64,000 nt of DNA from Lachnospiraceae bacterium (GTDB lineage Bacteria; Bacillota; Clostridia; Lachnospirales; Lachnospiraceae), in NCBI GenBank assembly GCA_910574965.1, contig CAJTDB010000014.1:1-64000 (forward strand), given 5' to 3'. Below the pieces are notes generated by a model. It ran no database searches. It worked only from the letters and a program-made list of their open reading frames with translations, and was not told the DNA's origin. Below, one piece after another: positions 15,906 to 25,171 of this stretch. Each line of letters begins with the position of its first letter. Position 1 is the first letter of the stretch. Both the position numbers and the translations under genes were made by a program.

Positions 15906-16823
15906 TCAGTTCTTGGCAAGTTCTGTAGCTGATGTCACCAGCCCTGCAAGCTTCTGAATCTCCGACGGAATAATAATCTTTGTTGCCTGGCCGTCGGCTG
16001 CTTTGATAAATGCTTCCAGGCTCTTAAGCTGAATCACTGCCTCGTCCACACCGACTTCCTTCAGGAAGCGAAGACCGTCCGCGTTCGCCTGCTGGACTTT
16101 TAGAATAGCCTCTGCCTGGCCCTCTGCCTCTTTGATCATCTTCTCTTTTTCCGCTTCAGCCCTTAAGATTGCCGCCTGTTTCTCTGCCTCTGCATCCAGG
16201 ATGGCCGATTCCTTATGACCTTCTGCCACAAGAATCGTGGACTTCTTCTCACCCTCTGCCTTCAGAATCGCTTCCCGGCGCTCACGCTCCGCCTTCATCT
16301 GCTTCTCCATAGCATCCTGGATCGCAGCCGGCGGGATAATATTTTTAAGCTCCACACGGTTTACTTTGATGCCCCATGGGTCCGTAGCTACATCCAGAGA
16401 TGCCCGCATCTTTGTATTGATGGTCTCTCTGGAAGTAAGCGTCTGGTCCAGCTCCAGATCACCAATGATGTTACGCAGCGTTGTAGCGGTCAGGTTCTCG
16501 ATTGCCATAATCGGATTTTCCACTCCGTAAGCGAACAGTTTCGGATCCGTGATCTGGAAAAATACAACCGTATCAATCCGCATAGTTACGTTGTCTTTGG
16601 TAATCACAGGCTGCGGCGCAAAGTCCACCACCTGTTCTTTTAATGTTACTTTCTTTGCCACCCGATCAATGAACGGCGCTTTAAAATGAATACCGACGCC
16701 CCAGGTTCCGTTGTAGGCACCCAGACGCTCCATGACCAGTGCCGTTGCCTGAGGCACGATCTTTATGCAGGATGCAAAAATAATTAAAATCACCAATACC
16801 AATACTGCTACTAAAACGGGCAT
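15906..16823 (-). CDS. SPFH/Band 7 (stomatin/QmcA-like) membrane protein
   Basis: The 305-residue protein has one N-terminal membrane anchor (VLVAVLVLVILIIFASCIKI), a Band 7 domain (VMERLGAYNGTWGVGIHFKA through residue 190) and a long AE/K-rich coiled coil (residues 190-260). Such proteins form oligomers in membrane microdomains. The ATG at 16823 follows AGGAGTGTGTAAA. The NfeD-type partner gene is directly upstream, the usual pairing. Confidence 0.93.
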   Translation of the reverse strand: MPVLVAVLVLVILIIFASCIKIVPQATALVMERLGAYNGTWGVGIHFKAPFIDRVAKKVTLKEQVVDFAPQPVITKDNVTMRIDTVVFFQITDPKLFAYGVENPIMAIENLTATTLRNIIGDLELDQTLTSRETINTKMRASLDVATDPWGIKVNRVELKNIIPPAAIQDAMEKQMKAERERREAILKAEGEKKSTILVAEGHKESAILDAEAEKQAAILRAEAEKEKMIKEAEGQAEAILKVQQANADGLRFLKEVGVDEAVIQLKSLEAFIKAADGQATKIIIPSEIQKLAGLVTSATELAKN

Positions 16824-16884
16824 TTTACACACTCCTTTTATAATAGTCCCGCATCTGTGAGCATTCCCTCTCGCAGACACCTGT

Positions 16885-17337
16885 TTATAGTTGCTCTTCC
16901 GTTCTCTCCACAATCAGCTTTACGCCTTCTATCGCGCAGATCCTCACTTTGCTCCCTTTCGGAATCACCTCTCCGTCTTTCCTGGTCCTGGCAGTCCAGC
17001 TCACATCTGCTATAAGTACTTCTCCGCTCTGAGACAGATTGTTGATCTCCGTTGTGACAGACGCAAGCTTTCCGATCAGACTCTCCGCATTGGTCTTCAC
17101 ATGCCCTCTCTGCATGTATCTCACAGCCGCCGGACGCGTAAGTACCAGCAGAGCCAGCGACAGGACCACGAAGATTGTCCTCTGCATAGCTGCATTTGCA
17201 CCTAAAAAGGTGGAGAAAAATGCTGCTATGGCACCGCCTGCAAACCAGATGGTTGTCAGATTTACCGTTGCGATCTCTATGACAAGAAGAAGAATCACCA
17301 GTCCAAGCCATAGAATCGCAGGGTCTGTAAACATCAT
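16885..17337 (-). CDS. NfeD-family membrane protein
   Basis: The protein has about 150 residues, with two or three membrane segments (AILWLGLVILLLVIEIATV, then TIWFAGGAIAAFFSTFLG and IFVVLSLALLVL) followed by a C-terminal OB-fold domain (SLIGKLASVTTEINNL...GEVLIADVSWTAR). NfeD proteins partner SPFH proteins. The in-frame ATG at 17373 falls inside the predicted -10 box, so a start at 17337 or 17334, after GGGGGAA, is preferred. Confidence 0.88.
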   Translation of the reverse strand: MMFTDPAILWLGLVILLLVIEIATVNLTTIWFAGGAIAAFFSTFLGANAAMQRTIFVVLSLALLVLTRPAAVRYMQRGHVKTNAESLIGKLASVTTEINNLSQSGEVLIADVSWTARTRKDGEVIPKGSKVRICAIEGVKLIVERTEEQL

Positions 17338-17371
17338 TATAAATTCCCCCATTCCTTCTTTAGTTGTATCC

Positions 17372-17400
17372 ATTATACACCACTTTCATCCCGTTGACCA
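17372..17400 (-). promoter_or_regulatory. Promoter of the NfeD-SPFH unit
   Basis: TGGTCA (17400-17395) and TATAAT (17377-17372), preceded by TG for an extended -10, are separated by 17 bp on the minus strand. The -10 box includes an in-frame ATG, which rules that ATG out as the translation start for this promoter. Confidence 0.7.
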
Positions 17401-17414
17401 GAGGTTTTCTGTCG

Positions 17415-17450
17415 AAACAAAAAGAACTGCCCCTCTCGGTGACAGTTCCT
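17415..17450 (-). terminator. Terminator after the SleB-like hydrolase gene
   Basis: On the minus strand GGAACTG pairs with CAGTTC and TTTTTGTTT follows, 16 bp after the stop codon. It separates the hydrolase gene from the NfeD promoter. Confidence 0.75.
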
Positions 17451-17465
17451 TTTCCTGTTCCTTCT

Positions 17466-18482
17466 TTAATAAAATACATGGTTTCCGATGACAAGGCCGT
17501 CAATCCCGCCTGCCCGGCGGAAATGTGTCAGCGTTCCCACCGTCGTCTCTCCGTTCAGTGCTGCCTGTGCCGCCTGCATACAACTGGCCTTTGGACCGGC
17601 TGCAAGAATAGCCGATACGCGTCCGCTGGCCACGGGGCCGAACTGTCCTGGGGCTGAAATCACCGCCTGAATGGAATTGGGATAAGCACCGCTTCTGACG
17701 CGGTTCATAACTACCGCACCAACACCCACCTGGCCTTCATAGGGCTGATTGCCCGCCTCTGCCTGGATCAGTGCCGCCAGCAGCGTCAGATCATCGGCGG
17801 AAGCCGCTATGGCTCCAAGATTGGCCGTTCTTTTTTCCTTTTCTTCTGCAGCTTTTCTCTCCGCTTCCTCTTTCCGGACCTCTTCTATCGTCTTTGCTTC
17901 TCCGTAATCGTAATTTACTTCCACATACTCTGCAGAAATATAATTGATATCACCGTCTGAATAGATAATCTCCAGCCAGCCGTCCTGTTCTTCGCCAACC
18001 TCGATCGTCTCTCCTTTTCCGATCAGATCAATGACCGGAGCTTCCATGCTGGCCGTATCCCTTACTTTTAATGTCTGTGCGGTCACCGTGGCAACTTTCG
18101 GCACATCTGCTTCCGCCCGTTCTTCTGCTTCCTGTCCGAAGGCCAGATACTCATCACTGACCCACCCGGTTACATCTCCTGACTGGATCATGGTCCAGCC
18201 TTCTCCCTGCTCTACGATCTCTCCGGCATCGCCTTTGAACATCTTGCCGATCACGGCTGCTTCCGTCGTTGCGTCCGCACGGACACTGACAGAACTGTCC
18301 ACCTTGGCCATAACCATCCCATCCCACTTATCTTCTGCCAGAATCTCTTCTACATCCTCCGCAGAGAGCTGGTTCATTAATGCATTCAGCGTATCTTCTC
18401 CCTCGGTCCCCAGACCTGCAAATCCGGTCAGGCACAGCCACATCGCCGTACAAAGGAGCATCGCCATTCCCTTTTTCCACAT
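17466..18482 (-). CDS. Secreted SH3-domain cell wall hydrolase, SleB type
   Basis: The 338-residue protein has a signal peptide (MWKKGMAMLLCTAMWLCLTG), two bacterial SH3 domains (residues 58-115, with SVSVRADATTEAAVIGKMF, and 130-190, with LKVRDTASMEAPVIDLIGKG), a charged linker, and a C-terminal Hydrolase_2 domain (LLAALIQAEAGNQPYEGQVG, then VGAVVMNRVRSGAYP). It is likely to cut peptidoglycan during spore-cortex lysis or wall turnover. The gene is monocistronic, with its own promoter and terminator. Confidence 0.92.
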   Translation of the reverse strand: MWKKGMAMLLCTAMWLCLTGFAGLGTEGEDTLNALMNQLSAEDVEEILAEDKWDGMVMAKVDSSVSVRADATTEAAVIGKMFKGDAGEIVEQGEGWTMIQSGDVTGWVSDEYLAFGQEAEERAEADVPKVATVTAQTLKVRDTASMEAPVIDLIGKGETIEVGEEQDGWLEIIYSDGDINYISAEYVEVNYDYGEAKTIEEVRKEEAERKAAEEKEKRTANLGAIAASADDLTLLAALIQAEAGNQPYEGQVGVGAVVMNRVRSGAYPNSIQAVISAPGQFGPVASGRVSAILAAGPKASCMQAAQAALNGETTVGTLTHFRRAGGIDGLVIGNHVFY

Positions 18483-18562
18483 CTGTATTCCCTCCTAAAT
18501 ATATTCCGCAGCCGCCAAGAAGTCGAATGCAGTCCCTCCCGGACAGCCGCTGTCTTATCCTT

Positions 18563-18635
18563 ATAACAAGATAACTTGTTACAAAAATATTACATATATT
18601 ACAAAGAGTCTATCAGATATTACAGTATTTGTCAA
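18563..18635 (-). promoter_or_regulatory. Promoter and inverted repeat of the hydrolase gene
   Basis: TTGACA (18635-18630) and TAGACT (18612-18607) are 17 bp apart on the minus strand. Just downstream of the likely start site lies an AACAAG/CTTGTT inverted repeat (about 18563-18582), which may be an operator or a 5' hairpin. Confidence 0.6.
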
Positions 18636-18743
18636 TATTTCATTACGAAATTGCATCATAAATGCATCAGGACATCTTTTTTCCCTCCTGCTGCAAACGG
18701 AAAACTGCACGTTCTGATGCATATTTTTCTTAAAATATTACAG

Positions 18744-18774
18744 AAAAAAGGCCTACCGGCGCTGCCGGCAGACC
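18744..18774 (-). terminator. Terminator of the dnaE-pfkA-methyltransferase operon
   Basis: AGGTCTGCCGGC and GCCGGTAGGCCT pair on the minus strand and TTTTTT follows. The stem includes the last codons and the stop of the TrmH-family gene. Confidence 0.88.
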
Positions 18775-19523
18775 TCATACATCAATATGGATGCGGCCAC
18801 TGCCGCATTTAAAGATTCCAGCTTCCCTTTCATGGGAATGCGGACCAAAGCATCCGCGCAGCCGCTCAGTTCCTCACTCAAACCACTTCCCTCGTTGCCG
18901 ATGAAAAAAGCGCAGCCTGTCCGATAATCCTCTTTGTCATAACAATCTCTTCCCTGAAGATGCGCTGCATATGTCCGGACACCTTTTTTCTTCAGTGCCG
19001 GCAGAATCTCCTTAAGAGAGTCCATATACAGAAAGGGCATTCGATAAACGGAACCCATCGTTGAACGGATGGTCTTGGGGTTGTACAGATCCACACAATC
19101 CCGGCTCAGAATCACCCCGTCTGCGCCTGCTCCCTCCGCCGTCCGCAGAATCGTCCCCACATTTCCCGGATCTTGCACATTTTCCAAAAGAAGCAAATGC
19201 GGATGCTCCGCTTTCAGAAGATCCCCGATCTTATAGTGATACTGCTGAAGCACACACAAAACTCCCTGGGGGGTCTTTGTATCACTGACCGCTGCAAATA
19301 CATGATCCGAAAGTATTTCCAGCTTCGGAACACTGCAGAATCGCTCCTTCTGCGCCTGGTACATGCTCTCCGATACATAAACCTGCCGAATGCGCTCCTT
19401 AGGCGCCTCTAAATACATTTTCATCCCTTCTGCCACAAAGAGATCCTCTGTACTGCGAACCTTTGCCTTTTTCATAAGCTGCGCCAGGCTTTTTACTTTT
19501 GGATTGGACGTACTGGTAAGCAT
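18753..19523 (-). CDS. TrmH/SpoU-family RNA 2'-O-methyltransferase
   Basis: The 256-residue protein has an N-terminal substrate-binding domain (SNPKVKSLAQLMKKAKVRST) and a SPOUT domain with the knot motifs NVQDPGNVGTILRTAEGAGA, FFIGNEGSGLSEEL and IPMKGKLESLNAAVAASIL. It should methylate a ribose in rRNA or tRNA with S-adenosylmethionine; the target nucleotide is not clear. The ATG at 19523 overlaps the pfkA stop (TGATG); a GTG one codon upstream is possible. Confidence 0.93.
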   Translation of the reverse strand: MLTSTSNPKVKSLAQLMKKAKVRSTEDLFVAEGMKMYLEAPKERIRQVYVSESMYQAQKERFCSVPKLEILSDHVFAAVSDTKTPQGVLCVLQQYHYKIGDLLKAEHPHLLLLENVQDPGNVGTILRTAEGAGADGVILSRDCVDLYNPKTIRSTMGSVYRMPFLYMDSLKEILPALKKKGVRTYAAHLQGRDCYDKEDYRTGCAFFIGNEGSGLSEELSGCADALVRIPMKGKLESLNAAVAASILMYEVCRQRR

Positions 19524-20497
19524 CACGTCGCCATGTCCATTGCAACTTCCAGCATATATGGTGAAATCTCTTTCTTCATGGAAAGCGCTTCATCGATATC
19601 AAAATCCATGAACTTTCCGTCTTTATAACCGACAACCCGGTTGGATTTGCCTTCGCACAGAAGATCCACTGCAAGACTTCCCATCATGGTCGCATATACG
19701 CGGTCCCGGCAGGTAGGATTGCCGCCCCTCTGCATGTAGCCCAGGATCGTGGCGCGCGTCTCCATGCCGGTAGCCGCTTCGATTCTTCTGGCCATGGAAG
19801 TAGAATGTCCGATGCCCTCTGCGTTAATGATAATATAATGCTTCTTGCCCATTTTCCGGTTCCGGATAATATCGTTGATGATTCGCTGCTCATCATAGTC
19901 ATATTTTTCGGGAATAATAATATCTTCTGCACCGTTGGCAATTCCGCTCCAAAGAGCAATGTATCCCGCATCTCTTCCCATAACCTCGATAATGCTGCAG
20001 CGCTCATGAGAAGTGGACGTATCGCGTACCTTATCTATGGCATCCATAGCCGTATTTACCGCAGTGTCAAAGCCGATGCTGTAATCCGTACAGGCAATAT
20101 CCAGGTCAATCGTTCCCGGCACTCCTACCGTATTGATTCCAAGAGCAGCCAGCTTTTGCGCCCCTGCAAATGAACCATCTCCGCCGATAACGACCAGGCC
20201 GTCAATGCCGTACTGTCTGCAGATCTCCGCACCCTTTTTCTGGCCTTCCTCTGTCCGAAACTCCGAGCAGCGTGCCGTGAACAGGATTGTGCCTCCCTTG
20301 TCCAGCGTATCGCTGACCGATGACCGGCTCATTTCCACGATATCCTCTTCCAGAAGTCCCTGGTATCCTCTGCGGATACCCATCACTTTCTTGCCGTTTG
20401 CACATGCTTTTCTCACAACCGCGCGGATGGCCGCATTCATACCAGGAGCATCACCGCCGCTTGTCAAGACACCTATTGTATTAATTTCCTTTGCCAT
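19523..20497 (-). CDS. pfkA: ATP-dependent 6-phosphofructokinase
   Basis: The 324-residue glycolytic enzyme begins INTIGVLTSGGDAPGMNAAI and shows the ATP-type motif VVIGGDGSFAGAQKL, where glycine after GGD marks ATP rather than pyrophosphate use. IIEVMGRDAGYIAL and GHSTSMARRIEAATGMETRA bind fructose-6-phosphate. One oddity is PGTIDLDIACTD, where most bacterial enzymes have TIDND. The gene is in an operon with dnaE (33 bp upstream) and the methyltransferase (overlapping). Confidence 0.97.
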   Translation of the reverse strand: MAKEINTIGVLTSGGDAPGMNAAIRAVVRKACANGKKVMGIRRGYQGLLEEDIVEMSRSSVSDTLDKGGTILFTARCSEFRTEEGQKKGAEICRQYGIDGLVVIGGDGSFAGAQKLAALGINTVGVPGTIDLDIACTDYSIGFDTAVNTAMDAIDKVRDTSTSHERCSIIEVMGRDAGYIALWSGIANGAEDIIIPEKYDYDEQRIINDIIRNRKMGKKHYIIINAEGIGHSTSMARRIEAATGMETRATILGYMQRGGNPTCRDRVYATMMGSLAVDLLCEGKSNRVVGYKDGKFMDFDIDEALSMKKEISPYMLEVAMDMAT

Positions 20498-20530
20498 GGT
20501 CCTTCCTCCGCAAAATTTGTTGCTTTTATT

Positions 20531-23500
20531 TTAATTCATTTTACTTGTATTTTCAATATACTTCTTGACTGCTTTTACATTTTTCTCGCCAAATGTTCCC
20601 TGCAGGCGCTCCAAAAGCTCCTGATCTGCCTGCACATTCCGATTCTCCGGCAGCGTCTTTTTCTGATTTTCCTTCCGTACATAGATGATCACCCGGTCGC
20701 TGCCCTCGCTGTCCATCAGCGCGCGGTACAGCTCCTCCTCCCGCTTCCTATATTCTTCCAGGTCAGCAAACTGTATCCAGAGCTCGGTCTTTGGCTCCGG
20801 GAAAGGTGTAATCCGTTCTAGAATCATCCGGCTCGCCCGATCCTCTTCCACCGCTACGCGCCCGCTGACGAACACCTTGCTGTCCATATTCAAAAGCCCG
20901 GAATATTTCTCATAATCCCTTGGAAATACGATGATCTCCACGCTTCCTGCCAGATCCTCCACCGTAATAAACGCCATCATCTTACTGTTTTTCGTCGTCT
21001 TGACCGTTTTCCCGGAGATCATGCCTCCCACGACTGCCTTTTCCCCGTCCCGGATCTTCATTGTCTCGCCCTCTTCCGGCGGAAGAAAATCCGTCGTCAC
21101 ATGAGAGACTCCCCGTCTCCACTGTTCCTCGTATTCTTCCAGCGGATGGCCGCTGATATAAAATCCAAGCACCTCCTTTTCAAAGGCCAGAAGATCTCCT
21201 TTTGAATACTCGTCCATCTCCGGAATACGTACCTTAAACGCCGCTTTCTCCTCCTCCGGCACCAGATCAAACAGACTCATCTGGCCTGCAAACTCCGTCT
21301 TTTTCTTCTGCGCCGCCCGGTCTGCCATCTGCCCATACACCATCATCATCTGTCTGCGGTTCGCCGGAAAACGGTCAAAAGCCCCGGACTTGATAAAGTT
21401 TTCAATGGTTCGTTTGTTCATCTCTTTGCCGGACATACGTTCGATAAAATCACTGAGATCCGAGAAAGGTCCTCTTGCGTTTCGTTCCTCTGCAATGCCC
21501 TCAAGGACCGGACGGCCTACGCTTTTTATGGCATTCAGTCCATACCGGATGGAATTTTGGGACACGGAAAACGCACCTTCGCTCTCATTGATATCCGGCG
21601 GCAGGATGGAGATGCCCATCTGGTGGCAGGCTGCTACATACTCTGATACCTTGGAAGAATTGTCAATGACAGAGTTCAAAAGAGCCGCCATAAATTCTAC
21701 CGGATAATGATATTTCAGCCAGGCAGTCTGATAGGCAACCACCGCATAGGCAGCCGCATGGGATTTGTTAAAGGCGTATTTTGCAAAATCGATCATTTCA
21801 TCATAAATTTTATTGGCTGTCCGTTCAGAAATCCCCCGCGAAATACAGCCGGGCACGTGCTCTTCTTCGTTTCCATAGACAAAATTCTGCCGCTCTTTCT
21901 GCATAACTTCGGCTTTTTTCTTCGACATGGCCCGGCGGACCAGATCGCTTCTTCCAAGAGTATAGCCTGCCAACTGCTGAACAATCTGCATAACCTGTTC
22001 CTGGTAGACAATGCAGCCGTACGTATCTTTCAGAATCGGTTCCAACTCCGGACAGTCATACACAATCGTTCCCTGACTGTTCTTCCCTCTTATATATTGG
22101 GGGATAAATTCCATAGGACCCGGACGATACAAAGAAATCCCTGCAATAATGTCTTCCAGATTCTGAGGTTTCAGCTCCTTCATGAACTTCCTCATACCTG
22201 TACTTTCTAGCTGGAATACCCCGTCGGTCCTGCCGGTCCCGATGGATGTAAATACCGCCGCATCCTGATCGTCCACATGATCGATGTCCAGCCGTATCCC
22301 TTTGCTTTTCTCCACCAGTTTTACGGTGTTTTGAATCACAGTCAGATTGCGAAGCCCCAGGAAATCCATCTTCAAAAGTCCCAGTTCCTCCAGCGTCGTC
22401 ATCGTAAACTGCGTCGTTAAAGAACCGTCCTGAGCTCTGGACAGCGGAACATACTCCATCACATTTTTCTGACTGATCACAACGCCGGCCGCATGGACGG
22501 ACGTATGCCTTGGAAGCCCCTCCAGCCTTCTGGACATATCCACCAGTTCCTTTACCTGCTCGTTTGTCTCATAGAGGGTACGGAACTCCGGATTGGCCCC
22601 CAGAGCCTTGTCCAGTGTAATATTCAGTTCCTTCGGCACCATCTTGGCAATGCTGTCTACAAAGGCGTAGGGCAGGTCCATGACCCTTCCTACGTCCCGG
22701 AGCACGTTCCGCGCCGCCAGCGTACCAAATGTCACGATCTGTACTACCTGATCTTTTCCGTATTTTTCCACCACATAATCGATCACTTCCTGTCTGCGGT
22801 CTACGCAGAAATCGATATCGATATCCGGCATGGACACCCGCTCCGGATTTAAAAATCGCTCAAAAAGCAGATTGTATTTTATTGGATCAATATTGGTAAT
22901 GCCGAGGGTATAGGACACCAGACTTCCTGCTGCAGAGCCGCGTCCCGGTCCTACAGCGATCCCATGATCTCTGGCATATTTGATAAAATCCCACACAATC
23001 AGGAAATAGTCCACATATCCCATCTTCTGTATCACTGAGAGTTCATAGAGCAGCCGCTCCTTTAACTCCCCCTTGTCATCGGGATAACACCGGACCAGGC
23101 CCTGCAGACACAGCTCATTCAAATATTCCCAGGACGTGTATCCTTCCGGCACCTCATACTTGGGCAGCTTTGTTACACCAAATTCAATCTCCACCTGGCA
23201 CCGGTCTGCAATCTTCTGCGTATTTTCCAGGGCCTTCGGAACATAAGGGAAAAGCTCCTCCATCTCCTCCGGAGACTTTACATAATACTGTCCGCCTTCA
23301 TAGCGCATCCGATCTTCATCCGCCAGACGCTTTCCGGTCTGCAGGCAGAGCAGAATATCGTGGGGCTTTACGTCATCTGCCAGTGTATAATGTACGTCGT
23401 TAGTTGCGACTAACTCCATATCCAGTTCCCGGCTCATGCGCAGCAGCGCCTGATTCACCTGCTTCTGCTCCGGGATTCCGTGATCCTGCAGCTCTAAGAA

Positions 23501-24013
23501 AAAGTTCCCTTTTCCGAAAATCTCTTCATATTCTTTCGCCGTCTGACAGGCTTTCGCATACTGGCCTTTTATGATCTCCTTCTGAACCTCTCCGGCCAGG
23601 CAGGCGCTCAAAGCAATAATTCCTTTATGATATTTCCGCAAAATCTCCTTATCTATCCTGGGCCGATAATAAAACCCTTCCGTAAATCCAATGGACACAA
23701 TCTTCATTAGATTCTGCCAGCCCTCGTTGTTTTCCGCCAGCAGCACCAGGTGATAGTAACGGTCCTCTCCGCCTGCAGTCTCTTTGTCGAAACGGGAATT
23801 TGGTGCCACATATACTTCACAGCCCAGAATCGGCTTGATTCCCTGTTTTTTTGCTTCCTTATAAAAATCAATCACCCCGTACATGACCCCATGATCGGTG
23901 ATTGCCGCACTGTTCATCCCCAGTTCCTTCACCCGGCCCACATATTCTTTGATCTTATTGGATCCGTCGAGAAGACTGTATTCTGTATGCACATGCAAAT
24001 GTACAAAATTCAT
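20531..24013 (-). CDS. dnaE: DNA polymerase III alpha subunit, DnaE
   Basis: The 1160-residue replicative polymerase subunit has an N-terminal PHP domain (VHLHVHTEYSLLDGSNKIKE), the polymerase active-site triad (MPDIDIDFC near residue 400 and the GPGRGSAAGSLVSYTLG palm motif), a helix-hairpin-helix region, and an OB-fold near residue 1000 (VGGMISGKTVKTTKNSKMMA). The length is that of DnaE1/DnaE3-type proteins. The cluster with pfkA is common in Clostridia. Confidence 0.97.
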   Translation of the reverse strand: MNFVHLHVHTEYSLLDGSNKIKEYVGRVKELGMNSAAITDHGVMYGVIDFYKEAKKQGIKPILGCEVYVAPNSRFDKETAGGEDRYYHLVLLAENNEGWQNLMKIVSIGFTEGFYYRPRIDKEILRKYHKGIIALSACLAGEVQKEIIKGQYAKACQTAKEYEEIFGKGNFFLELQDHGIPEQKQVNQALLRMSRELDMELVATNDVHYTLADDVKPHDILLCLQTGKRLADEDRMRYEGGQYYVKSPEEMEELFPYVPKALENTQKIADRCQVEIEFGVTKLPKYEVPEGYTSWEYLNELCLQGLVRCYPDDKGELKERLLYELSVIQKMGYVDYFLIVWDFIKYARDHGIAVGPGRGSAAGSLVSYTLGITNIDPIKYNLLFERFLNPERVSMPDIDIDFCVDRRQEVIDYVVEKYGKDQVVQIVTFGTLAARNVLRDVGRVMDLPYAFVDSIAKMVPKELNITLDKALGANPEFRTLYETNEQVKELVDMSRRLEGLPRHTSVHAAGVVISQKNVMEYVPLSRAQDGSLTTQFTMTTLEELGLLKMDFLGLRNLTVIQNTVKLVEKSKGIRLDIDHVDDQDAAVFTSIGTGRTDGVFQLESTGMRKFMKELKPQNLEDIIAGISLYRPGPMEFIPQYIRGKNSQGTIVYDCPELEPILKDTYGCIVYQEQVMQIVQQLAGYTLGRSDLVRRAMSKKKAEVMQKERQNFVYGNEEEHVPGCISRGISERTANKIYDEMIDFAKYAFNKSHAAAYAVVAYQTAWLKYHYPVEFMAALLNSVIDNSSKVSEYVAACHQMGISILPPDINESEGAFSVSQNSIRYGLNAIKSVGRPVLEGIAEERNARGPFSDLSDFIERMSGKEMNKRTIENFIKSGAFDRFPANRRQMMMVYGQMADRAAQKKKTEFAGQMSLFDLVPEEEKAAFKVRIPEMDEYSKGDLLAFEKEVLGFYISGHPLEEYEEQWRRGVSHVTTDFLPPEEGETMKIRDGEKAVVGGMISGKTVKTTKNSKMMAFITVEDLAGSVEIIVFPRDYEKYSGLLNMDSKVFVSGRVAVEEDRASRMILERITPFPEPKTELWIQFADLEEYRKREEELYRALMDSEGSDRVIIYVRKENQKKTLPENRNVQADQELLERLQGTFGEKNVKAVKKYIENTSKMN

Positions 24014-24063
24014 AAGCGTATCCCCCTTTGTTATGTAAACTTCAAAACCATGTTCCTCGTTTT

Positions 24064-24954
24064 TTATACCAACGGTCTGCGCAGCGGGCAGTTGGATAAA
24101 GATACCCTGGCAGCCAGTTTCGTAAGGCCGTTATCCTGCAGATAATCCTGCAGAATCGACACCGATTGTGTGGATTCCGGACCGATAATAATTTCCTGAA
24201 TCAGTTCTTCCAGGCCAATCCCGATCTTTTGGCACATATTCATCAGATCCAGCGGATAATATTTCTTAATGCGTTCTTTGGATACATGATAACAGGGTTT
24301 TACATCAAAATATTCCTTTTCATAAGGATACACTACCAGACGCACTTCATGCTCCGAAGAAAAAGACGGATGTTTGAATACAACCGAACGAATCCATGCT
24401 TCGCTCATGGCACGCCGGATCTTCGGGTTGTCATTGGACAGCTCCGCCCCGTCCTTAATGAGCCGATAAAAAAGCTTGGTCAGCTTATGTTCGGTCATGT
24501 CGTCCCGATAAAAAACCTTATGCAAAGACAGATCTCCTTCTGCCATCTTCTTCAGGAGTTCCCCATAAAATGCAATGCATACCCCCCGTCCCCGGTTCCC
24601 GTACCGTTCCCACTGCGCTGCATCATCCCGATAAAACGAGAAGCAGGCCGCATAGGCCGAGTAAAAGAACTCCTTCTTCAGCTCTTCCTGAAAAAGCTTC
24701 TGCACTTCTTCCGCACGCGCGTTTTCTCCGTCGTCCTGCAGCCTTTTCATAATGGCATGGCATAATCTTCGCATGAAATGGCTCATCTCTGCGGTATCAT
24801 TCATATTTAGAACGTTGTTCACCCGAAGCTGGGCACAGCGAAGGATGCCGTCCAGCGCCTGAAAATCCGTATAGTGATAAAAGATATCATTTTCGTAGGT
24901 CTTTCCCATGATACTGTCTGTTCCCATTTCTGTTTCTGTTCCCTGTTGTTTCAT
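24064..24954 (-). CDS. DUF2971 family protein
   Basis: The protein has about 296 residues. Recognisable blocks are FYHYTDFQALDGIL near the N-terminus, VNNVLNMNDTAEM, CFSFYRDDAAQWERYGNRGR with GVCIAFYGELL, and SSEHEVRLVVYPYEK near the C-terminus. These match DUF2971, a family related to ADP-ribosyltransferase-like folds but without an assigned function. The start is uncertain: no strong ribosome site marks 24954, 24927 or 24906. It stands alone between dnaE and the sugar operon. Confidence 0.75.
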   Translation of the reverse strand: MKQQGTETEMGTDSIMGKTYENDIFYHYTDFQALDGILRCAQLRVNNVLNMNDTAEMSHFMRRLCHAIMKRLQDDGENARAEEVQKLFQEELKKEFFYSAYAACFSFYRDDAAQWERYGNRGRGVCIAFYGELLKKMAEGDLSLHKVFYRDDMTEHKLTKLFYRLIKDGAELSNDNPKIRRAMSEAWIRSVVFKHPSFSSEHEVRLVVYPYEKEYFDVKPCYHVSKERIKKYYPLDLMNMCQKIGIGLEELIQEIIIGPESTQSVSILQDYLQDNGLTKLAARVSLSNCPLRRPLV

Positions 24955-25076
24955 ATATAAGCATATCATAAAGCATTCTGTTTTTCTATCATTTTCTATT
25001 CCTCTGCACTGCCTGCGGAATCGATTCTGACAGTCCGGCTTGATCAGAAGCATTTATAACGCTTTCCCACATAACC

Positions 25077-25119
25077 GGAGCTGGCTGTGCGTTCGTGAAA
25101 CGAACGCACAGCCAGCTCC
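25077..25119. terminator. Perfect 19-bp stem-loop after the epimerase gene
   Basis: GGAGCTGGCTGTGCGTTCG (25077-25095) pairs without mismatch with 25101-25119 around a TGAAA loop. It lies 52 bp beyond the epimerase stop. The T-run (TTTT) follows it on the plus strand rather than the minus strand, so its role for the minus-strand operon may be message protection as much as termination. Confidence 0.75.
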
Positions 25120-25171
25120 TTTTCTACCGCTATACAGGACTTTTTCTTTCCATACCTTGCCAAGTTTTCTG

